From: Thunnus maccoyii
Taxonomy: Eukaryota > Chordata > Actinopteri > Scombriformes > Scombridae
DNA: 64,000 nucleotides
Assembly: GCF_910596095.1 (NCBI RefSeq)
Contig: NC_056545.1
Coordinates: 24,265,067 to 24,329,066 of the forward strand
Direction of reading: 5' to 3'
This document shows, in pieces, positions 11,821 to 26,388 of this stretch. The notes under the pieces were generated by a model, which ran no database searches, was not told the DNA's origin, and saw nothing but the letters and a program-made list of their open reading frames with translations. Each line of letters begins with the position of its first letter. Within the stretch, counting starts at the first letter, position 1. Both the position numbers and the translations under genes were made by a program.

Positions 11821-14800
11821 AGAGGCTGCTTGCTCAGTATGGGCGGAGAGAATGAATGACTGGGGAAGAATGGGAGGGGGTAGAGAATTCGAGAATGGAT
11901 AAAGAGATGGACAGAGATGCTGAGAGGACAGCAGCGGTGAGAAACAGCCCATGAGGTTGGGGGGTGACGTGGGTGGAGAAGGAGGGAGGGAGAAGAAGCC
12001 TTTAATTAAAGCCAGATGTTTTCTCCATAATAACCCTGGTTTCAATATAACAGAGGGGGCATCCAAAAAAAGGGCAGAGGGGAGTAAGAACCAAAGTGTG
12101 GCTGAGCTTTTGTGGCCTTTAGCTCTTCACATGGTTTGAAGCTAAAAGTAAAACAAACTTTGGTTTGGATTCTGAGACTGTGGCTGATCATTATGCAGTG
12201 AGTACAGGTGGAGGCAGAGCCTGAGGCTCTATGGGATAAAGCACTCAACAAGTAGGGCCATAAATCTTTACATTCCACAGTAAGCCAGGTGTGACACCTT
12301 CAATTTACTGAATAGAGTCACATTTATAATAATATTATCAACATAAAAAAAAAGAAAAAAGTATAGAAGAGCCAATAGGAGCTTCAATAAGACTTAGACT
12401 TATAGACATAGTCATAAAATTAATGATGTCTTTCCTCTTACCATATTTCCCTAAGCCCCAGGGGCTCCTTTGGCTCCATAACAGCTGAGCTGTAGAGTGT
12501 CTATTTGCCCCTGCAATCCACCAAGGCAACAATAACACTTGAGAGGGAGGGATTATTCTTTCTCTGTCGAGGTTTGCTGATGAGCCAACCCTCTGGCCTA
12601 CATTACTGAGGCCTGTAGAGGGAATGCTGTTTTAACAATGTTATAAAAATCAGCCACTTTTACACACTGCAGAGCTGCAACACCTTGATCAAAGTGTGGA
12701 GCAAGCAGGATGGACAACCCGTAAAAACACAAAGAAAAGTTTCCACAGAGAGATCGTGTCTCCAGCTACACGTGGAATATTGGAATATGACTTAAACTGT
12801 TTTTACTTAAATTAAATTATCATTGAGGTTTAGTTTCGGTGCTCATGGTGAGCTGGAGAAACAAACGTTCTCTGGTCCTGCTGTGTTTGTGTTAAACTAA
12901 AGTCCTGATAAGAGGCAGCAGAGGCAGGAATGCAATGACGTGCAGAGTCTGCTGGGGGGCGGACGGCGTCTGAGTGTGCACAACAGTGCAGCCACTGCTA
13001 TTATGTGTAGGCGTAACAGTGACCTTTACACTTAGCAGGAATCCAAGCCAAGCTTGTAGGTTTTTAGAATAACTCCTTATGGACCCTTCAAGTTGGACGT
13101 GCATTCCTTTTGGAGACCCAAAGGGAATAGCAGTGGGGGAGTGTGTGACTGGTGAGAGGGGGAAGACAGAGAAGGGGTTGGAGAAATCAGAAAAATGGAA
13201 AACAAACTTAAAACACTCTGACAGAGAGACAGTTTAACAGAGTAAAAAGTTGTTTTTGAATGCGCCCTGGAGTGAGGTCACATCCATGCCTCCCTGATTC
13301 CAATAGATTCAGAGTATTATTGCTCGACTTATTCCCCTTGCAACTTGCTCCCCTATTAAGTCCAAGTTGATCTCTTCGATTTATACAAAACACTACTTAA
13401 TGTGACAGATGTAAACAATTTAAAACTGCGCAGAGACAGTGACAGAGTGAAACTGATACTTTCATAACAATCATAGTCCCATCTGTTCTCTGTAATTGTG
13501 GTTCCTCTCAGATCCTCTCACTCTCCCTCGTTTCAAAAAAGATCAGTCTTTGAATTATACAGTGCAGTACAGTAGGCCAAATTTCACATGACCTCAGAAA
13601 TAAATAGGAATGCACACACAAAGATAAGAATTTAACCAGAAATTATGATATCCTGCTTTTAATGAGAGAAATCCTATAAGAGAACTCCAGATTGAGTGCT
13701 CTAAGAGGATCCAAACTCTAAGTATGAAGAGTAAAGTTGAGTTAAATAAACACTAAACAGGATATTTAGAACATCTTTTTTCATTGAGTAAAATATCAAA
13801 CATCTGTCATCAGTTTCAAATAATACCTAAATTGTCTCAGTTTTAAAAACTTCTTTTCTGGCTTAACTGCTTCACTCAGATTTAAAGAGGTAAGTCACTA
13901 AGGCATTATAACTTTTTCCTGGATACACTTCTGGATTGTGTACTTCATGAAAATGTGATATTTTTTTGTGTGTTCAGAGACTAGACAGTCTGCTAAAAAG
14001 CTCATAACACCTCATCTGGCATTAACATTAACATCCTTGAAACTCTAAAACACATTGTGGTGAATATATTTGTTTAACAAAAGCTAAAATGAAGACTTCT
14101 CTCACAGCAACTTGATGTCACCCTTTGCCGGTAAGCAGATGGTTGGTGATGAGAGCATCATACAGCAGATAGAAAAGTAATCCCACTCACAGTAGAAACA
14201 GCAAAAAAGCCTCTCTTTTCATCAATAATTAGAGAAATATGCAGTATGTTTTTAAAACTGTAAAGCACAGTGTGCTTTCAGACATCCTCACTGTCATGTA
14301 TGACTTTATATGGTTAATCTTTGGTCAAAGAAATGCAGTCCAAGAAAAGGAAATGTTGCTGCAGTGATCTGCTTTTGCTACTTCTTATGGAACAGCAAAT
14401 ACACAAAAATACACTATATACTTTGCTTTGTATAATGTATAATGCTATCAGATCTCATAGCAACTGAACTACCATCTCAATCTATAGATATGTGTTAAAA
14501 CAAAAAGTAAACACTCAGGTTTAGATGCTCACACTGTGAAGCATTATCTGTCTTTAGAAAAAACCTAACGTATTCTTATTTACTATACACTATATATGGA
14601 GAAATGTCTGAAACTAAAAAAGGGAAGTCCATTAGTCATTTTAATATGGATTTGTTTCAACACAAACATTTAAGTGATGCTATATAATGTAGATGTTATT
14701 TGATACAGATCTATGATGAATAAGCCGATATCCTTCTCTGTGTGCACTGACAGAGGGGCCACTAGTTAGACCATGGACCCCCATTTGATAAGATTTTAGC

Positions 14801-15798
14801 TTTTATTACAGAAAGTGTATGAAACCTATGACCAACACAGTCATAGATTCTGTCATTGTACTACTTATGGATGGAATTATAGTCAAAATAAATTATTCCC
14901 CTTTTTGCTGGAGGACAACCTGGGATACTGTAGCCTATATGTCCTTACTGGTAGCCACTGCAGTCATGGTGACACCTGGTGGTGAAAACATGAAGCTACA
15001 TCCTGGTGGTGGAGCTGTGTGAGAAATTCAGTTGCTGTGCAGTTTCACTACGTCTTTTCTATGGACGAACCTTTTATTCTTACTCACAGACACTCTTGTA
15101 TTTATACATAATTACCTCTTAGTTTTGTGTGATATAACCATCCTGAAGAAGCTGTCAGCTGTCCTTCACCGAGCACGAAAAACAGCCAATAATACACTAA
15201 ACGAGCCTTTCCTTTTCTTGTCTACTAGCCCAGTCAAAAGCACCTAATCCCGCCGGTGCAGCATTAATAGATGGAACTATTTATTGAGTTCATGTTTGCC
15301 ATGGGTTCTAATTTAAAGTATCACACATTATCAGGGGGCACTCTGTCAGTCATTTTGAAGGCGTTGTGGAAAGATTGTACTTGGGATGAAAGCTGTTTGC
15401 AGTTTATATTAAAGAAAATTAAATATTTTCGATTTACACAATATGCAAATTAACTGTAACTTTCCTAAAATAATAATAATCTGTCTTTTTTCAGCTGACA
15501 TTAATTATATAACTAATAAGGAGGAGACTGCTCCATCATTTTAATGTGGTGCCATTAGACTTTTCAATTCAATACAACTTTATTTATCCTTGTGAGTGCA
15601 ATTGTATATAGATAAATTGTTATAACTGTGGCTGAAAAATCAGTTTGTGTAATCTACAGAAATTCTGATGAGCAAAAGATTTTTGTAAACCACTGACTAA
15701 ACTGTGTTATTAGGGGTCTAGTTAGAGGTTCACTGTTTCTCTGTGGGATCTGCACAGTAACACAGTGATGTGTAAACCTTGTATGCATATATAGATGA

Positions 15799-15830
15799 CA
15801 CACACACACACATACACACACACACACACC
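15799..15830. repeat. (CA)n microsatellite
   Basis: CA run with one TA interruption in the pcolce-vamp2 spacer. Confidence 0.85.
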
Positions 15831-18340
15831 ATGTAAATAAAGCTTTTCTGAGTGCTGTATAGATTTCAAAGATAATAATGACTGGAGTTCCAACACATTT
15901 TGCTCTTTGAGACAGCGGATTTTAGTTTTCATTGCAGACAGATGGGACTAAGTGCACATAACATTTGTCTGCATTAATGTGTTGACTTTAGTGGTCTGTG
16001 TGTTAGAGGGTGTGGAGGTTAATCACTACTGATGTAGAAACAACACTGTCTTCAGTCTGGACGGGTGCAGAAATGTGCACTTTTACAGATCCAGGTTTGC
16101 ATGTATTTTTCAAACACACTCATGTAATTAGGGTAAATTAAGGAAAGAGGTTTATCTTTGTATTGATAATAAATTTATGCTTATTCATACAGGTCAGATA
16201 AGGTCCCAGAATTGCAGTCAAAATTGCATCTGCCCATTGTTGCACACCCACAAAGCACATGAAGCACACACAAAAGTACAAGTTGTCATAGATACTGTTT
16301 TTCCAATATACATATATTTCATGATGTTCATCAATATAATAAGACATTGATAGATTTACACTACAATTATTTTATGTACTTTAGCTTTTCATTCAGTTCC
16401 TCTCCTTTACGTTGAGTCAACCTTGTTTAGTTTCTAATCCCATACCAAATGACAGCACAATAAATCTATCAATAAATAAAAGCAAAGGAAAAGAAAAAAA
16501 AGAAAACTGAGCACATTGCCCATGATCCTCCAGTCCTGTCCCTCCTGTAAGGCCAGATGAACAGGGGCAATATGGGCCAAACCCCAGTCCCAAAGAGAAA
16601 TCAAAATCTTTCCTCAAAAATAAACAGATTTAAACAAAAAATATATCTTGTAGATACAAACGGCAATCTGATGTAAACTGTAGAATCATTCTAAGCATTC
16701 TGGACAACTGAAGGTAAAAATACTTTTTTTCCCCCCATTAGCTTCCCATTTTCTTTACCTTTGCCCATCAGTGCTTACACACACACAATTCAGTGACATC
16801 TGGAGTTATTACTAAATTGATGCAAAAGAAAAACACAATATTTGGTTAAAAAAGAAAACATGTTAACATATATTAAGTAGAACATTGTACATTTATAACC
16901 ATCCAGTGAACATTCAGAGACTCAATAGGTTCCCTCCTATTGCTGCATTCATCTCATTTGGGGGTGAATGTTGGGGAACATTCCCGGCTATATTACATGA
17001 AGCTCTGTTTCATAAAGTTGATCTTCTGTTAGTCTGTTTCTTTCTGCTTGCTTCCTTCCAAGTTTGACTTACAAGTTTGTGAGTTGTTATTCAAACCTGG
17101 AAGAGGGTCTGAACACTTTTTCCGTGTTGGCAGCTCGCATTTCCCCAAATGACCTGAACGCAGCGTTAAGTTGAGATCACTGAACAATTCTCAAGGATGG
17201 CATAAAGACGATATTCTCCACCAAATCATGTTCCCATCCCACCAAATGAACGAATCACAACAGAAAAAGTGCCACGGTGTTAAAATATATGCGCACTTCT
17301 TTTCATACAGACAATAAAGCAACAGAAAAAGAGAGCACTCACTTCATTTTCACCATTGTGACCAAATTGGTTGAGCACTCACAGGACAACAGTTGGATTT
17401 ATGGAGAACACAGAAGTCCTACCCCAATCAGTAGTGTTACATCACTTCAGTCCACTGTGTGGTTAACTCCTGCAGGATGGCTAAAAGGACCACATTTGTA
17501 ACCCCATAATGATTTTCTATTGCCAAAAAACCCAATTTTACAGTTTGCTATTATAGTTTTTTGTCCTCATATATATTTTGGTAAATTGCTAATACCTTAA
17601 ACCTGAGGATATAGGACCCCCTACCCCCCAAAACACCCCCATATTACAACACCAAACAATGCAGATTTTTTATAACATTTTTCTCGTATGTCTAATAGCT
17701 AAAGTTAGTTTACATGTCTTTTCATTTTAAAACTTGGCAGCACTATGGAGACAGAAAAAGAAGAGTTGTGCTATTATTAGTTATAGGATCATGTGTCTAA
17801 AAACTTGTTACAGATTAAAGAAGCTCTCTTCAGATCTGGATACACATGGTAGGGGGAGACTGTATTCGAGATTTGAAGCATGCGGTCCTTATGTTTTGGT
17901 TTAACTTGCATATGTTAGAATGGCACACTCACAAGCCAAACTGCCACACCGTATAAACAGTGTGTAATAGTTAAAAGGTCCTGTAATCGTGGGTAGATAG
18001 GGTAAGGGTATAAGCTATTTAAAACAGACTAGGATAGTTTGGATAACCTGTTTCTCTCCGCTTGTTTTTGATGGCCATTGGCAGCGTAAGCATGGAAATC
18101 TGGTCTTTGGTAATCTTCTGCAGTTTACTTTTGTTTTTGTTCGGAGGAAAACGTAGGAGAGGTGGGGAGGAGTGGCTTTGTAAAAGTTGGGGTCCTTGCT
18201 AATAGAACTGGCTGGCAGATCTGTAACCTCTCTGCTTGTGTACTTCAGTGGTCAAGGAAACAACGTGCCCTCACTCTGAGGTTTAAGCGGCCTAATCTGT
18301 CAGGATAAACTGGGGATATTCCCAAGACAGAGCTATTCTA

Positions 18341-18420
18341 ACACACACACACACACTGATGCACCTGCACACACACAGACACACACACACACACACACAC
18401 ACACACGCGTACACACACAT
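18341..18420. repeat. Compound (CA)n microsatellite
   Basis: Two CA runs (18341-18356 and 18367-18420) with short interruptions. They create false reading frames on the opposite strand. Confidence 0.85.
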
Positions 18421-21195
18421 ACACTATAGGATTCTGAATCAGTGAGTTGAGCAAAAGGGGAGCAGGTTGGTCTAGTCAGCTGCTGGGTGAGATAAAAAGT
18501 CATGTTGAAAAGAGAGAAGTCTACTAAGGCTGAACACACACTAGTTTTGAAATATTGTAGGTGGTGTTGTGGTTTCTAAAGCTTTCCAGTGACTGTAGCC
18601 TAAGATCTACATTTATACATTGTTGAATTACTAACAATGTCTTTAGCAGCAGCAAAGCATGAACTGAGTTGCTTCCTGTTAAGCGTTTAAAAATCTTCCG
18701 TTTCATGAAACAGCAATTTGATTGAATAACTGGCTTCAGAGCTTAGATTTACCACAACCACATGAAAGTAAACCCCTGTAAATAAAATAAAAATGGTTTC
18801 AAATGCCCAAAAATACCTTCTGCAGTTTGAAGGAATTTTAGGTTCATGTATACAAGGCCTTAGTTTGACAGAGCATTTGAAAATTCAAAAACCAAGTGCA
18901 TCATATTGCCCTGCTCTCCTGCTCATAAGATAGCCAAAAAGGGAAAAATACACAGGAGTAGATGCCAAAAAAATAAAAGAATTGTTTAAGACCAAACCAG
19001 TGAGGGCACCAATGAAAGAAATAACTGCTATAACAATAGAAGCTTCTCCCTTGTTGCTTGGCAGTGTATAACGCACGGAGCTGAATTACAAAAAACACAG
19101 CAGACAGAGGTAAAGAGGAGCTTACTGCTGTTAGCAGCAAATGGTACTGATTGCACACTTCCTCTTTACCTGTCTGTTTCACACAAAAATATACTATAAT
19201 AAAAAATAGAATCTATTATATTTAAAAAAGAAAAAAGGCCTTAACTATAGGGAGAAACACTGAGACAGAACCACTGCGCTAGCAAAACACTCTTTTTAGG
19301 AATGCTACTCTTTTTTTTTGAACAGTTGCTTCTCATGTCACTAACTTTTGACTGTACCCACTACAAAGTTAGCGGCCTGCTGAACTAAAACTCAGCTGTG
19401 AATTTTAACATTATCCTCATTAGCCTCTGTCCCTGTTCCTGGGTTTGCAAATAAGGCTGAATTGTCTCTTTATGTGCTCTTCATGTGGAGAGGTTTTGCT
19501 GCATGAGGATCTCCTTTGGCCAGGCTATTGACCAGCCAGACAGCGCCATCAAAAACAAGGTTGTTTGTGCATTTTAAACAGATTCCTTTTCCGGCAGTCA
19601 GCCACTCCCCCGACACAGATTACAAGTGTGAGGGTGTGTTTGACTGGAAATAACCTACAGTAACTAACAGAAGTGACTGGAGACTAAGGCTTTCCAGTGT
19701 CCACGTATGTAACGGGCCAGTGAGAATTAACCTTTGCTTTATGGAAATTAATGAATCATCAACGGTACCATTTTTATCCCCTGGCATTAGAATTGTTTTT
19801 CAAGCCCATATCCACAGTTTGACATTAATGACATCTCCACAGTATACTGTAAGTGTAATGTTAAGATAACATCACCAATATTACAAAAGAAAATCATTTG
19901 GACAGATTGAAATTCTAATCCTGTCTATCCAAAACGTACCCTTACAGCTATTAACTATAACTATTTTCTCCTATGGTTTGTATGACCGACGTTTTCGACA
20001 CAGGTTTCATCGCATGTTTTTTTCTTTTTTTTTAAAGATACTTACACTTACATGTGCTACAGTAAGAGCATTTGCACTAAACTGCAATGAAGGAATGTTT
20101 TCGAAATAAGACACTACGTAATATTTAAATAAAAAAGAAACATCTACAGACATTGGTCCAACTGTACTATGGCAGTATTGAAATTATTATAAGAAATTGA
20201 GGTGTTCAAGCATGCTGCGAGACAGAAGAGGGCTGGGGCGTTGAAGACACGACAGTTATTAAAGAGAAAAATGACACTCAGATAATGGGTGGGTTATGAT
20301 GGATTGGACTGGAGATGAATGATTGCTAGGGAAGGGTTTAACAATTCATGCATTATTTGTATGGTTGATCAATATCAGTGAGCGTGAACTCTCTCAGAAA
20401 ACCAGCAAAGAAGCTAAGACTTGAATTTCTGGCATCAAGTTATAGAAATCAGGAGAATGTGACTGATGGAGTAACCTGGTGAATTTTTAAGGGCAGTTTT
20501 GTCTATGGAATAGCTCCAATTTTTGTAACTTGATGATATTTTTTTTAGTACAAGTTTTAGTTCTCTGGCTTATTTTGGACACGAGTAACACAGATGAACT
20601 CGCAAATCAGTTGGTATTTCCGTAGCTGAATGGAGACTAACTCTGCTGTGCAAAAACACCAGAATGAGAGAGTAAGCAGGTGGACGGACAGATGATGATA
20701 ACATGCATTATACACACTTTGATTAATAGGCAGTAGTTAACGCTGAAGCATACGTAAAATTAATACAAAAATTAAAAAATACAAAATGCACACACGCACG
20801 CACACACACCTACAAAACAGTATATATCAGAATAAAACTCTACAAAGAACTATATATATCAGTTATGTAACAATTATCGCCAATCGTTGTTTCCTTTTCT
20901 GTTGTTGCATCGTCACAAGTGTTTGGTTCTCGGTATGGCAGGTTAGAAAAGCCAAGAGTACCCAGAAAGGAGACAGGGCCACACACTCACAGGACAAATA
21001 TTGACAGGGGTCCAGAGGCGAGGTGGTGGAGGTGGGGGAGCCATGGGGCCCTGAAGGGTTTAGGGGTGTTATATCGAGGCTAATCGGGGGAAATATATAA
21101 TAAATTAATTATCTGTGATTAATTTTGTCATCAATTTGAGGGTTTTTTTCTGTAGCAAGGAAGTTGGGATCAGACTGGGGTAGGAGCAACTCTTC

Positions 21196-24100
21196 TTAGG
21201 TGCTGAAGTACACTGTAGACAGAAAGAAGAGAGGAAATTGTAAATTGTTTTTTTATTTCAGGGACATACAGTATATTATATATATGTCTGTGTATAACAT
21301 GCAAAAGACTATTTTAGTGTTGTTTTTTAACAGTTGTACAATTGATTAATTCCATCATTACTTTGTACTATGGAGAGATCAGAATGAGATAATCTATGTA
21401 CTCAAAAAAGTGAAAAGGACTCTTACCAATAATGACGATGAGGACAATCACGCATATCACACCCAGGATAATCATCATCTGTAGGATTTTCAGAAAAAGT
21501 CATTAGAAAAGCAGTACATTTTGCCCTTTTTTCAAAAGTTTTTTAATCAAATATGTAATTTTAACAAAAAATCTACAATTCAATATTATCGCAATTACAG
21601 TGTGTTGTAAAAGAACATTTTAACAACACCAAAATACATCAAACACAGGCAGTCTTAGAATATATGAACATAATGTAATGTCACCCTTTCTACTTGTACT
21701 GTATTATCATTCATGCTCACATAATATGAATGCGTCATCTAATCCAACAGTTAAATTAACCTCAATGAGCTCAACTTCTGGCACCCTAACATTGTTTAAC
21801 ACTGCTGCATAGCATGAAGTACTAGCATAATGATTCCAAAGAGACATGCCATTGTGTAATGGTAATATGAAGAATTTCTAACTGAGAACAACCAATAACA
21901 CAATGACATTGATGTCCAAGAAAACTGTTGTTAGATATAAGTGATTTGTCACACATACTTGAAGGCTTTCCTTTTTGTTTTTTTGACACTGGTGCAATCT
22001 AAGGCTCCCTTTATACACATATATTTGCTGTTTGCATAATAACGTCTGTACTGTATGTCCTCACCTTGGCATTCTTCCACCAGTATTTATTCTTCAGTTT
22101 TGCAGCGCTGGTCTCAAACTGAGAGGCTCCAGCCTGCAGGGCGTCAGCCCTATCGTCCAGTTCTGACAGCTTCTGATCACGCTCCAGAACCTTATCCACG
22201 TTTACACGCATGATATCCACCACCTGGGGAAAGACACGCAGAGCAATGTAGTGTTATCAGCTGTCGACACAGGATGACTTTCTACGAGGGATGGAGCTGG
22301 ACTGTTAATAGTTTTATTTTATTTTTTATGCTAGCTTAGATGTGGGTTATGATTTAAAGTTGTTTATTAAGTTTCTTGTCTGACCACAGTTTCAAGCTTT
22401 ATATAAATGACTAGAGTCGAACATATTTCTAACAACAAAAGATTTGTGTTTTTCTGTTTTTAATTTTGTATAGCATGTATGAAGAAGAAAGGATTGAGTT
22501 ACCAGTAACCAATGAACAATGATAAAACTGTAGATACCTACATCACAGTCTGGCAACATGACTTGCTTTCTTTCAGTGAGGCGAGTACTCACCTCATCCA
22601 CCTGTGCCTGTGTCTGCTGCAGACGACGGTTGCTGGTGAGGTTGGGAGGGGCCTGACTCCCTCCCTCTGGTGCAGGGGCTCCAGCTGGGGCAGACCTGAT
22701 GATAAGAAGTACAAATATTCAATTGTTATATTAAGTATATCCACCAAAAAAAAACTTAGAAAGTCGAGATAACATGATGCTGATATTACTGCACTTCAGT
22801 AACAAAACAAAACAAAACAAAAATTCGTCAGGACACAGGCTTTTTACATAAATTACATAATGTACACATACTAAATGCATCATGTGATTTGTATTTTAGA
22901 GGGACTAATGTTCATTCAGAAAAAGGAAAGACAGCTTAAAAACAAATAATGTAAGAAGAGATAGAATAAGAATGTTTGGCTATTACAATTAATTGATTTG
23001 AATATTTTTGCATATTTCATATGTGTGGTGTGCTAATTTGATTACAGGGAAGTAAATTACAATTGATGAAATGTGCAAGTATTTTTCTATGTCTGTCTGT
23101 CTCTGTTAAAAGATCATAACTGACAACATAATATACTCAATATCAAGGTGCTAAACTGCTCAAATGTCAGATTTTTTTTTTGTGTGTGTGTCAAATATTT
23201 CAGATACACTCATGCCCTAAGGTGATTCATAGTGTGTGTGTAATTGTCTCAGTCTTGCTCTATGACGTAGATGTTTTACATCTGTAATCATAAAAATGTA
23301 TTATTTCAGGGATTATTCATCATTTTGAACTCACTTTAATGAGTTAATTTATTTTCTCATTTTCTATTTAGTGTGAAGTTTTGCTGTGAATTGAACAGAG
23401 CTGGATGGATGGTTTTGTAGTTTGAATGTGAATGGATGGATGGAAAAAAATAGTCACATTTTGGTATTGTGATTAAAATCAGAATCAAATCTAATTTGTA
23501 GGATTGTTACAAAAGTTCAAAAAATGAACAGCTCCATATTTTAGTGCTGAAGGGTCCAGATAATTACCTTCTATCACAAGCAGAATCAGCTTGACTTTGC
23601 AAAAGTCTAGCTGATTCTGTCATGTCATGTCACGTTGTATTGCGGCCTACATAGATTTGTTCTTTTGGATGCGCTAAGCACCAATAATGACCTCAGTGAG
23701 AGACAGAGAGTTTAAGTGAGAGTGTCATTTACCACTGAAAAGTGAAAGCACCATGAAAAAGCCTCGTCTTCATGTTAACATGTACTAGTACCTCTGCTCT
23801 TTGATGCAGGAGAAGCAAACACACCAGAGATATTAAAAATATATACAGTGATGTATGAACATTTCTTTAATAATTATAGACTTTTTGTAGATCAACAGAG
23901 AAGAATCATTTTATTTATTTTTGATATTCTTCTCATTGTATTTCTTTTCTCAAGTTGAATGCTAATCCCATTTTATCAACCCCCTGTTGTTGATTGTGCA
24001 AATCTTATATGAAAGATAAAGAAAAACCTGTGTTGAGTGAAAACTACACACCGACTGTATATCTCATGCAGGCAAATCATTAGTGATGTGAGACTCATCA

Positions 24101-25670
24101 AAAACATAAAGCAGAACATCATGTAACAGCTGCTCCACAACCTACCTAAACAAATTCATCAAATTCAAACATGCATTATTGGTACATGCCCCTTCCTCTG
24201 AAGTGGAAATGTAACACTACATAGCTGAAATACACAAAAAGGTAATACTGATTGACCATAAAAAAATTAAATGAACAACAAGCTAGTGTCAAATACATTT
24301 ATCTCAATCCTTCAATAACAATATGTGCCCATAACAACAAAAATACAGTGGCATCCTTATCTTGAAGGATCTATTTAGATGTCTTAACATTAAATCTTAA
24401 ACATTCTGCACAGTAACTCCATGTAGTTACGGATACATAAAATAGCAAATAAAAATGCTTAAATTTTGCATGTAGTATGACACAGCTTATTAGTGCGAGA
24501 CAAAACTGTGTATAAAGGTCACCTTTACACGCACAGACATGACTAATCCTCTAACAACAACAAATCCTTCTGAATAGTTGGCCTGGTGGTGCTGGTGGTC
24601 CGTATCAGCTGCCAGCCAGCCCTAACAGAAACTGGCAATATACTGTAAAACACTTGAGGCTACCTGTAATATCTGTCATGGTATATTATTATTATGCGTC
24701 CTAAGCAAAGATATGTATCTAGAAAATATATATCATTTTATTTCTTGGGAATAGAGTGATTATCATTCAATAATTGTTACATATCAGGGTTACATTCAGC
24801 ATCAGTATGAACATTTAAAAAGAACTGACGATATTTACTGCTTAATATTAAACTATATGACATCCATGCAAGGAGTATCACCACAAAGGTGTCATGTTTG
24901 CAGAGGTTTGTGCTATCGTCACCTCTGAACTGGCATCCCGACCAACCAGGAAGAGTTGCTAGTGCATCGACAAGATTTCTCACCAGCTTCCACATCCCGT
25001 GAATACCGCCCACTGCGTTCCATGGAGCGTCAAACTGGAAACCGTACCATTTTGGTGTGTAATCTTCACTTTTCATTGAAGGTGATACATAGAATTGATT
25101 GTATGCTCCCAATATAATGGACACATAGTATCATTGTAGTGTGATAGCAACATCACATCATGTTTATTGATACATTTCTTGATTTGACTGATTCAGTCAA
25201 TAGATATTGATGGTGAATGAAACCTCGTAAATGTAACCTATTTCACTGGTCTTCTCAGCTTTTTGGTAAAAAACTGTCGCTACCTGCCAATGAATTTGTG
25301 TGTGGAGGTAACTGGATGCCAAGAGAGATGTTGCAACCTCACCCTATAGCAGGGCCATAATCACATAAAACAAGAGAAATCAAAAGTGAAAGAAGAATTC
25401 TGATCTGATGAAGACAGCTAATCTGACATGCTGGGTTGGTAAGGTGTCACATTCCTCTCTCTCCAGTCGACTGATAATGTCAGATTTTCTATGAAAGCTA
25501 AATATATTCAACCCTCTTTCAAGACTTTAAAAATAGTCTAGACCTGTGGTTTCCACAGAGTGCTCCTGCGACATTAAGGGGGTCTGTGCAAGGTTTACAA
25601 GGGTCCCCAATGAAATGAGGACTAGTTAAAACACATCTTTTATACATGATGTAGCCTAAAAGTAGTTAGT

Positions 25671-25715
<45 letters not shown>

Positions 25716-25774
25716 TGATAGATAGATAGAGAGATACAGAACAGATATCTTTATATTTCTCTCATACGTATATA

Positions 25775-25849
<75 letters not shown>

Positions 25850-26034
25850 CAATGCTTCTATTTATAACCTTAAGTTAATTTGACCTATTCTTATATATTG
25901 TTGTATATGTTCTTAATTATAGTATGTACTCGTTTTTTTTATTTCACACTTGCTTTGTCAATGTAAACGTATGTCTCCTATGCCAGTAAGTCTCCTTTGA
26001 ACAGACAGACAGACAGACAGACAGAAAGACAGAC

Positions 26035-26094
<60 letters not shown>

Positions 26095-26352
26095 GGCATA
26101 ATATCATTTATATTTGATTTAAATTGTTTAAAGGTCCCTGGTCTAATGGATTTCTGTTTGGGTGGTCACTGTCATGGAAAAGCACGCTGTCTGACTTTCA
26201 GCACTGGAGAGCGACATTTCAGCACTGGACAGCGCCACAGCAGCCCACACCAGAAACTGTCTGGTCCCAGCCTCACTATCCCATTCTGTTTGATGTTACT
26301 GAACTGGAACCTTTACCCCGAGCACTCATCCTTTCATTTCTGTCCGTACACT

Positions 26353-26388
<36 letters not shown>

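Larger units (their letters stand above)
11709..21190. other. Spacer between pcolce and vamp2, likely including the vamp2 3' UTR
   Basis: No coding exon was recognised in 9.5 kb. The pcolce promoter should lie just above 11708, next to a GGA repeat (11793-11820). The stretch immediately below 21195 must hold the vamp2 3' UTR, but I did not spot a convincing polyadenylation signal close by; a TTTATT near 15582 is the first clear candidate I noticed and would imply a very long UTR. CA repeats occur at 15799-15830 and 18341-18420. Open frames over the CA repeats are artefacts. Confidence 0.45.

Noticed and set aside
11698-12066. Minus-strand Ser-rich 122-codon frame over the pcolce start
   Set aside because: The Ser run is the GGA/TCC repeat read in another frame, and the frame conflicts with the pcolce signal-peptide exon.
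18333-18539. Minus-strand Cys/Val-rich frame
   Set aside because: Translation of a CA microsatellite.
25669-26094. Regular repeats that might be taken for a CRISPR array
   Set aside because: Simple tetranucleotide microsatellites with no spacers, in a vertebrate intron.
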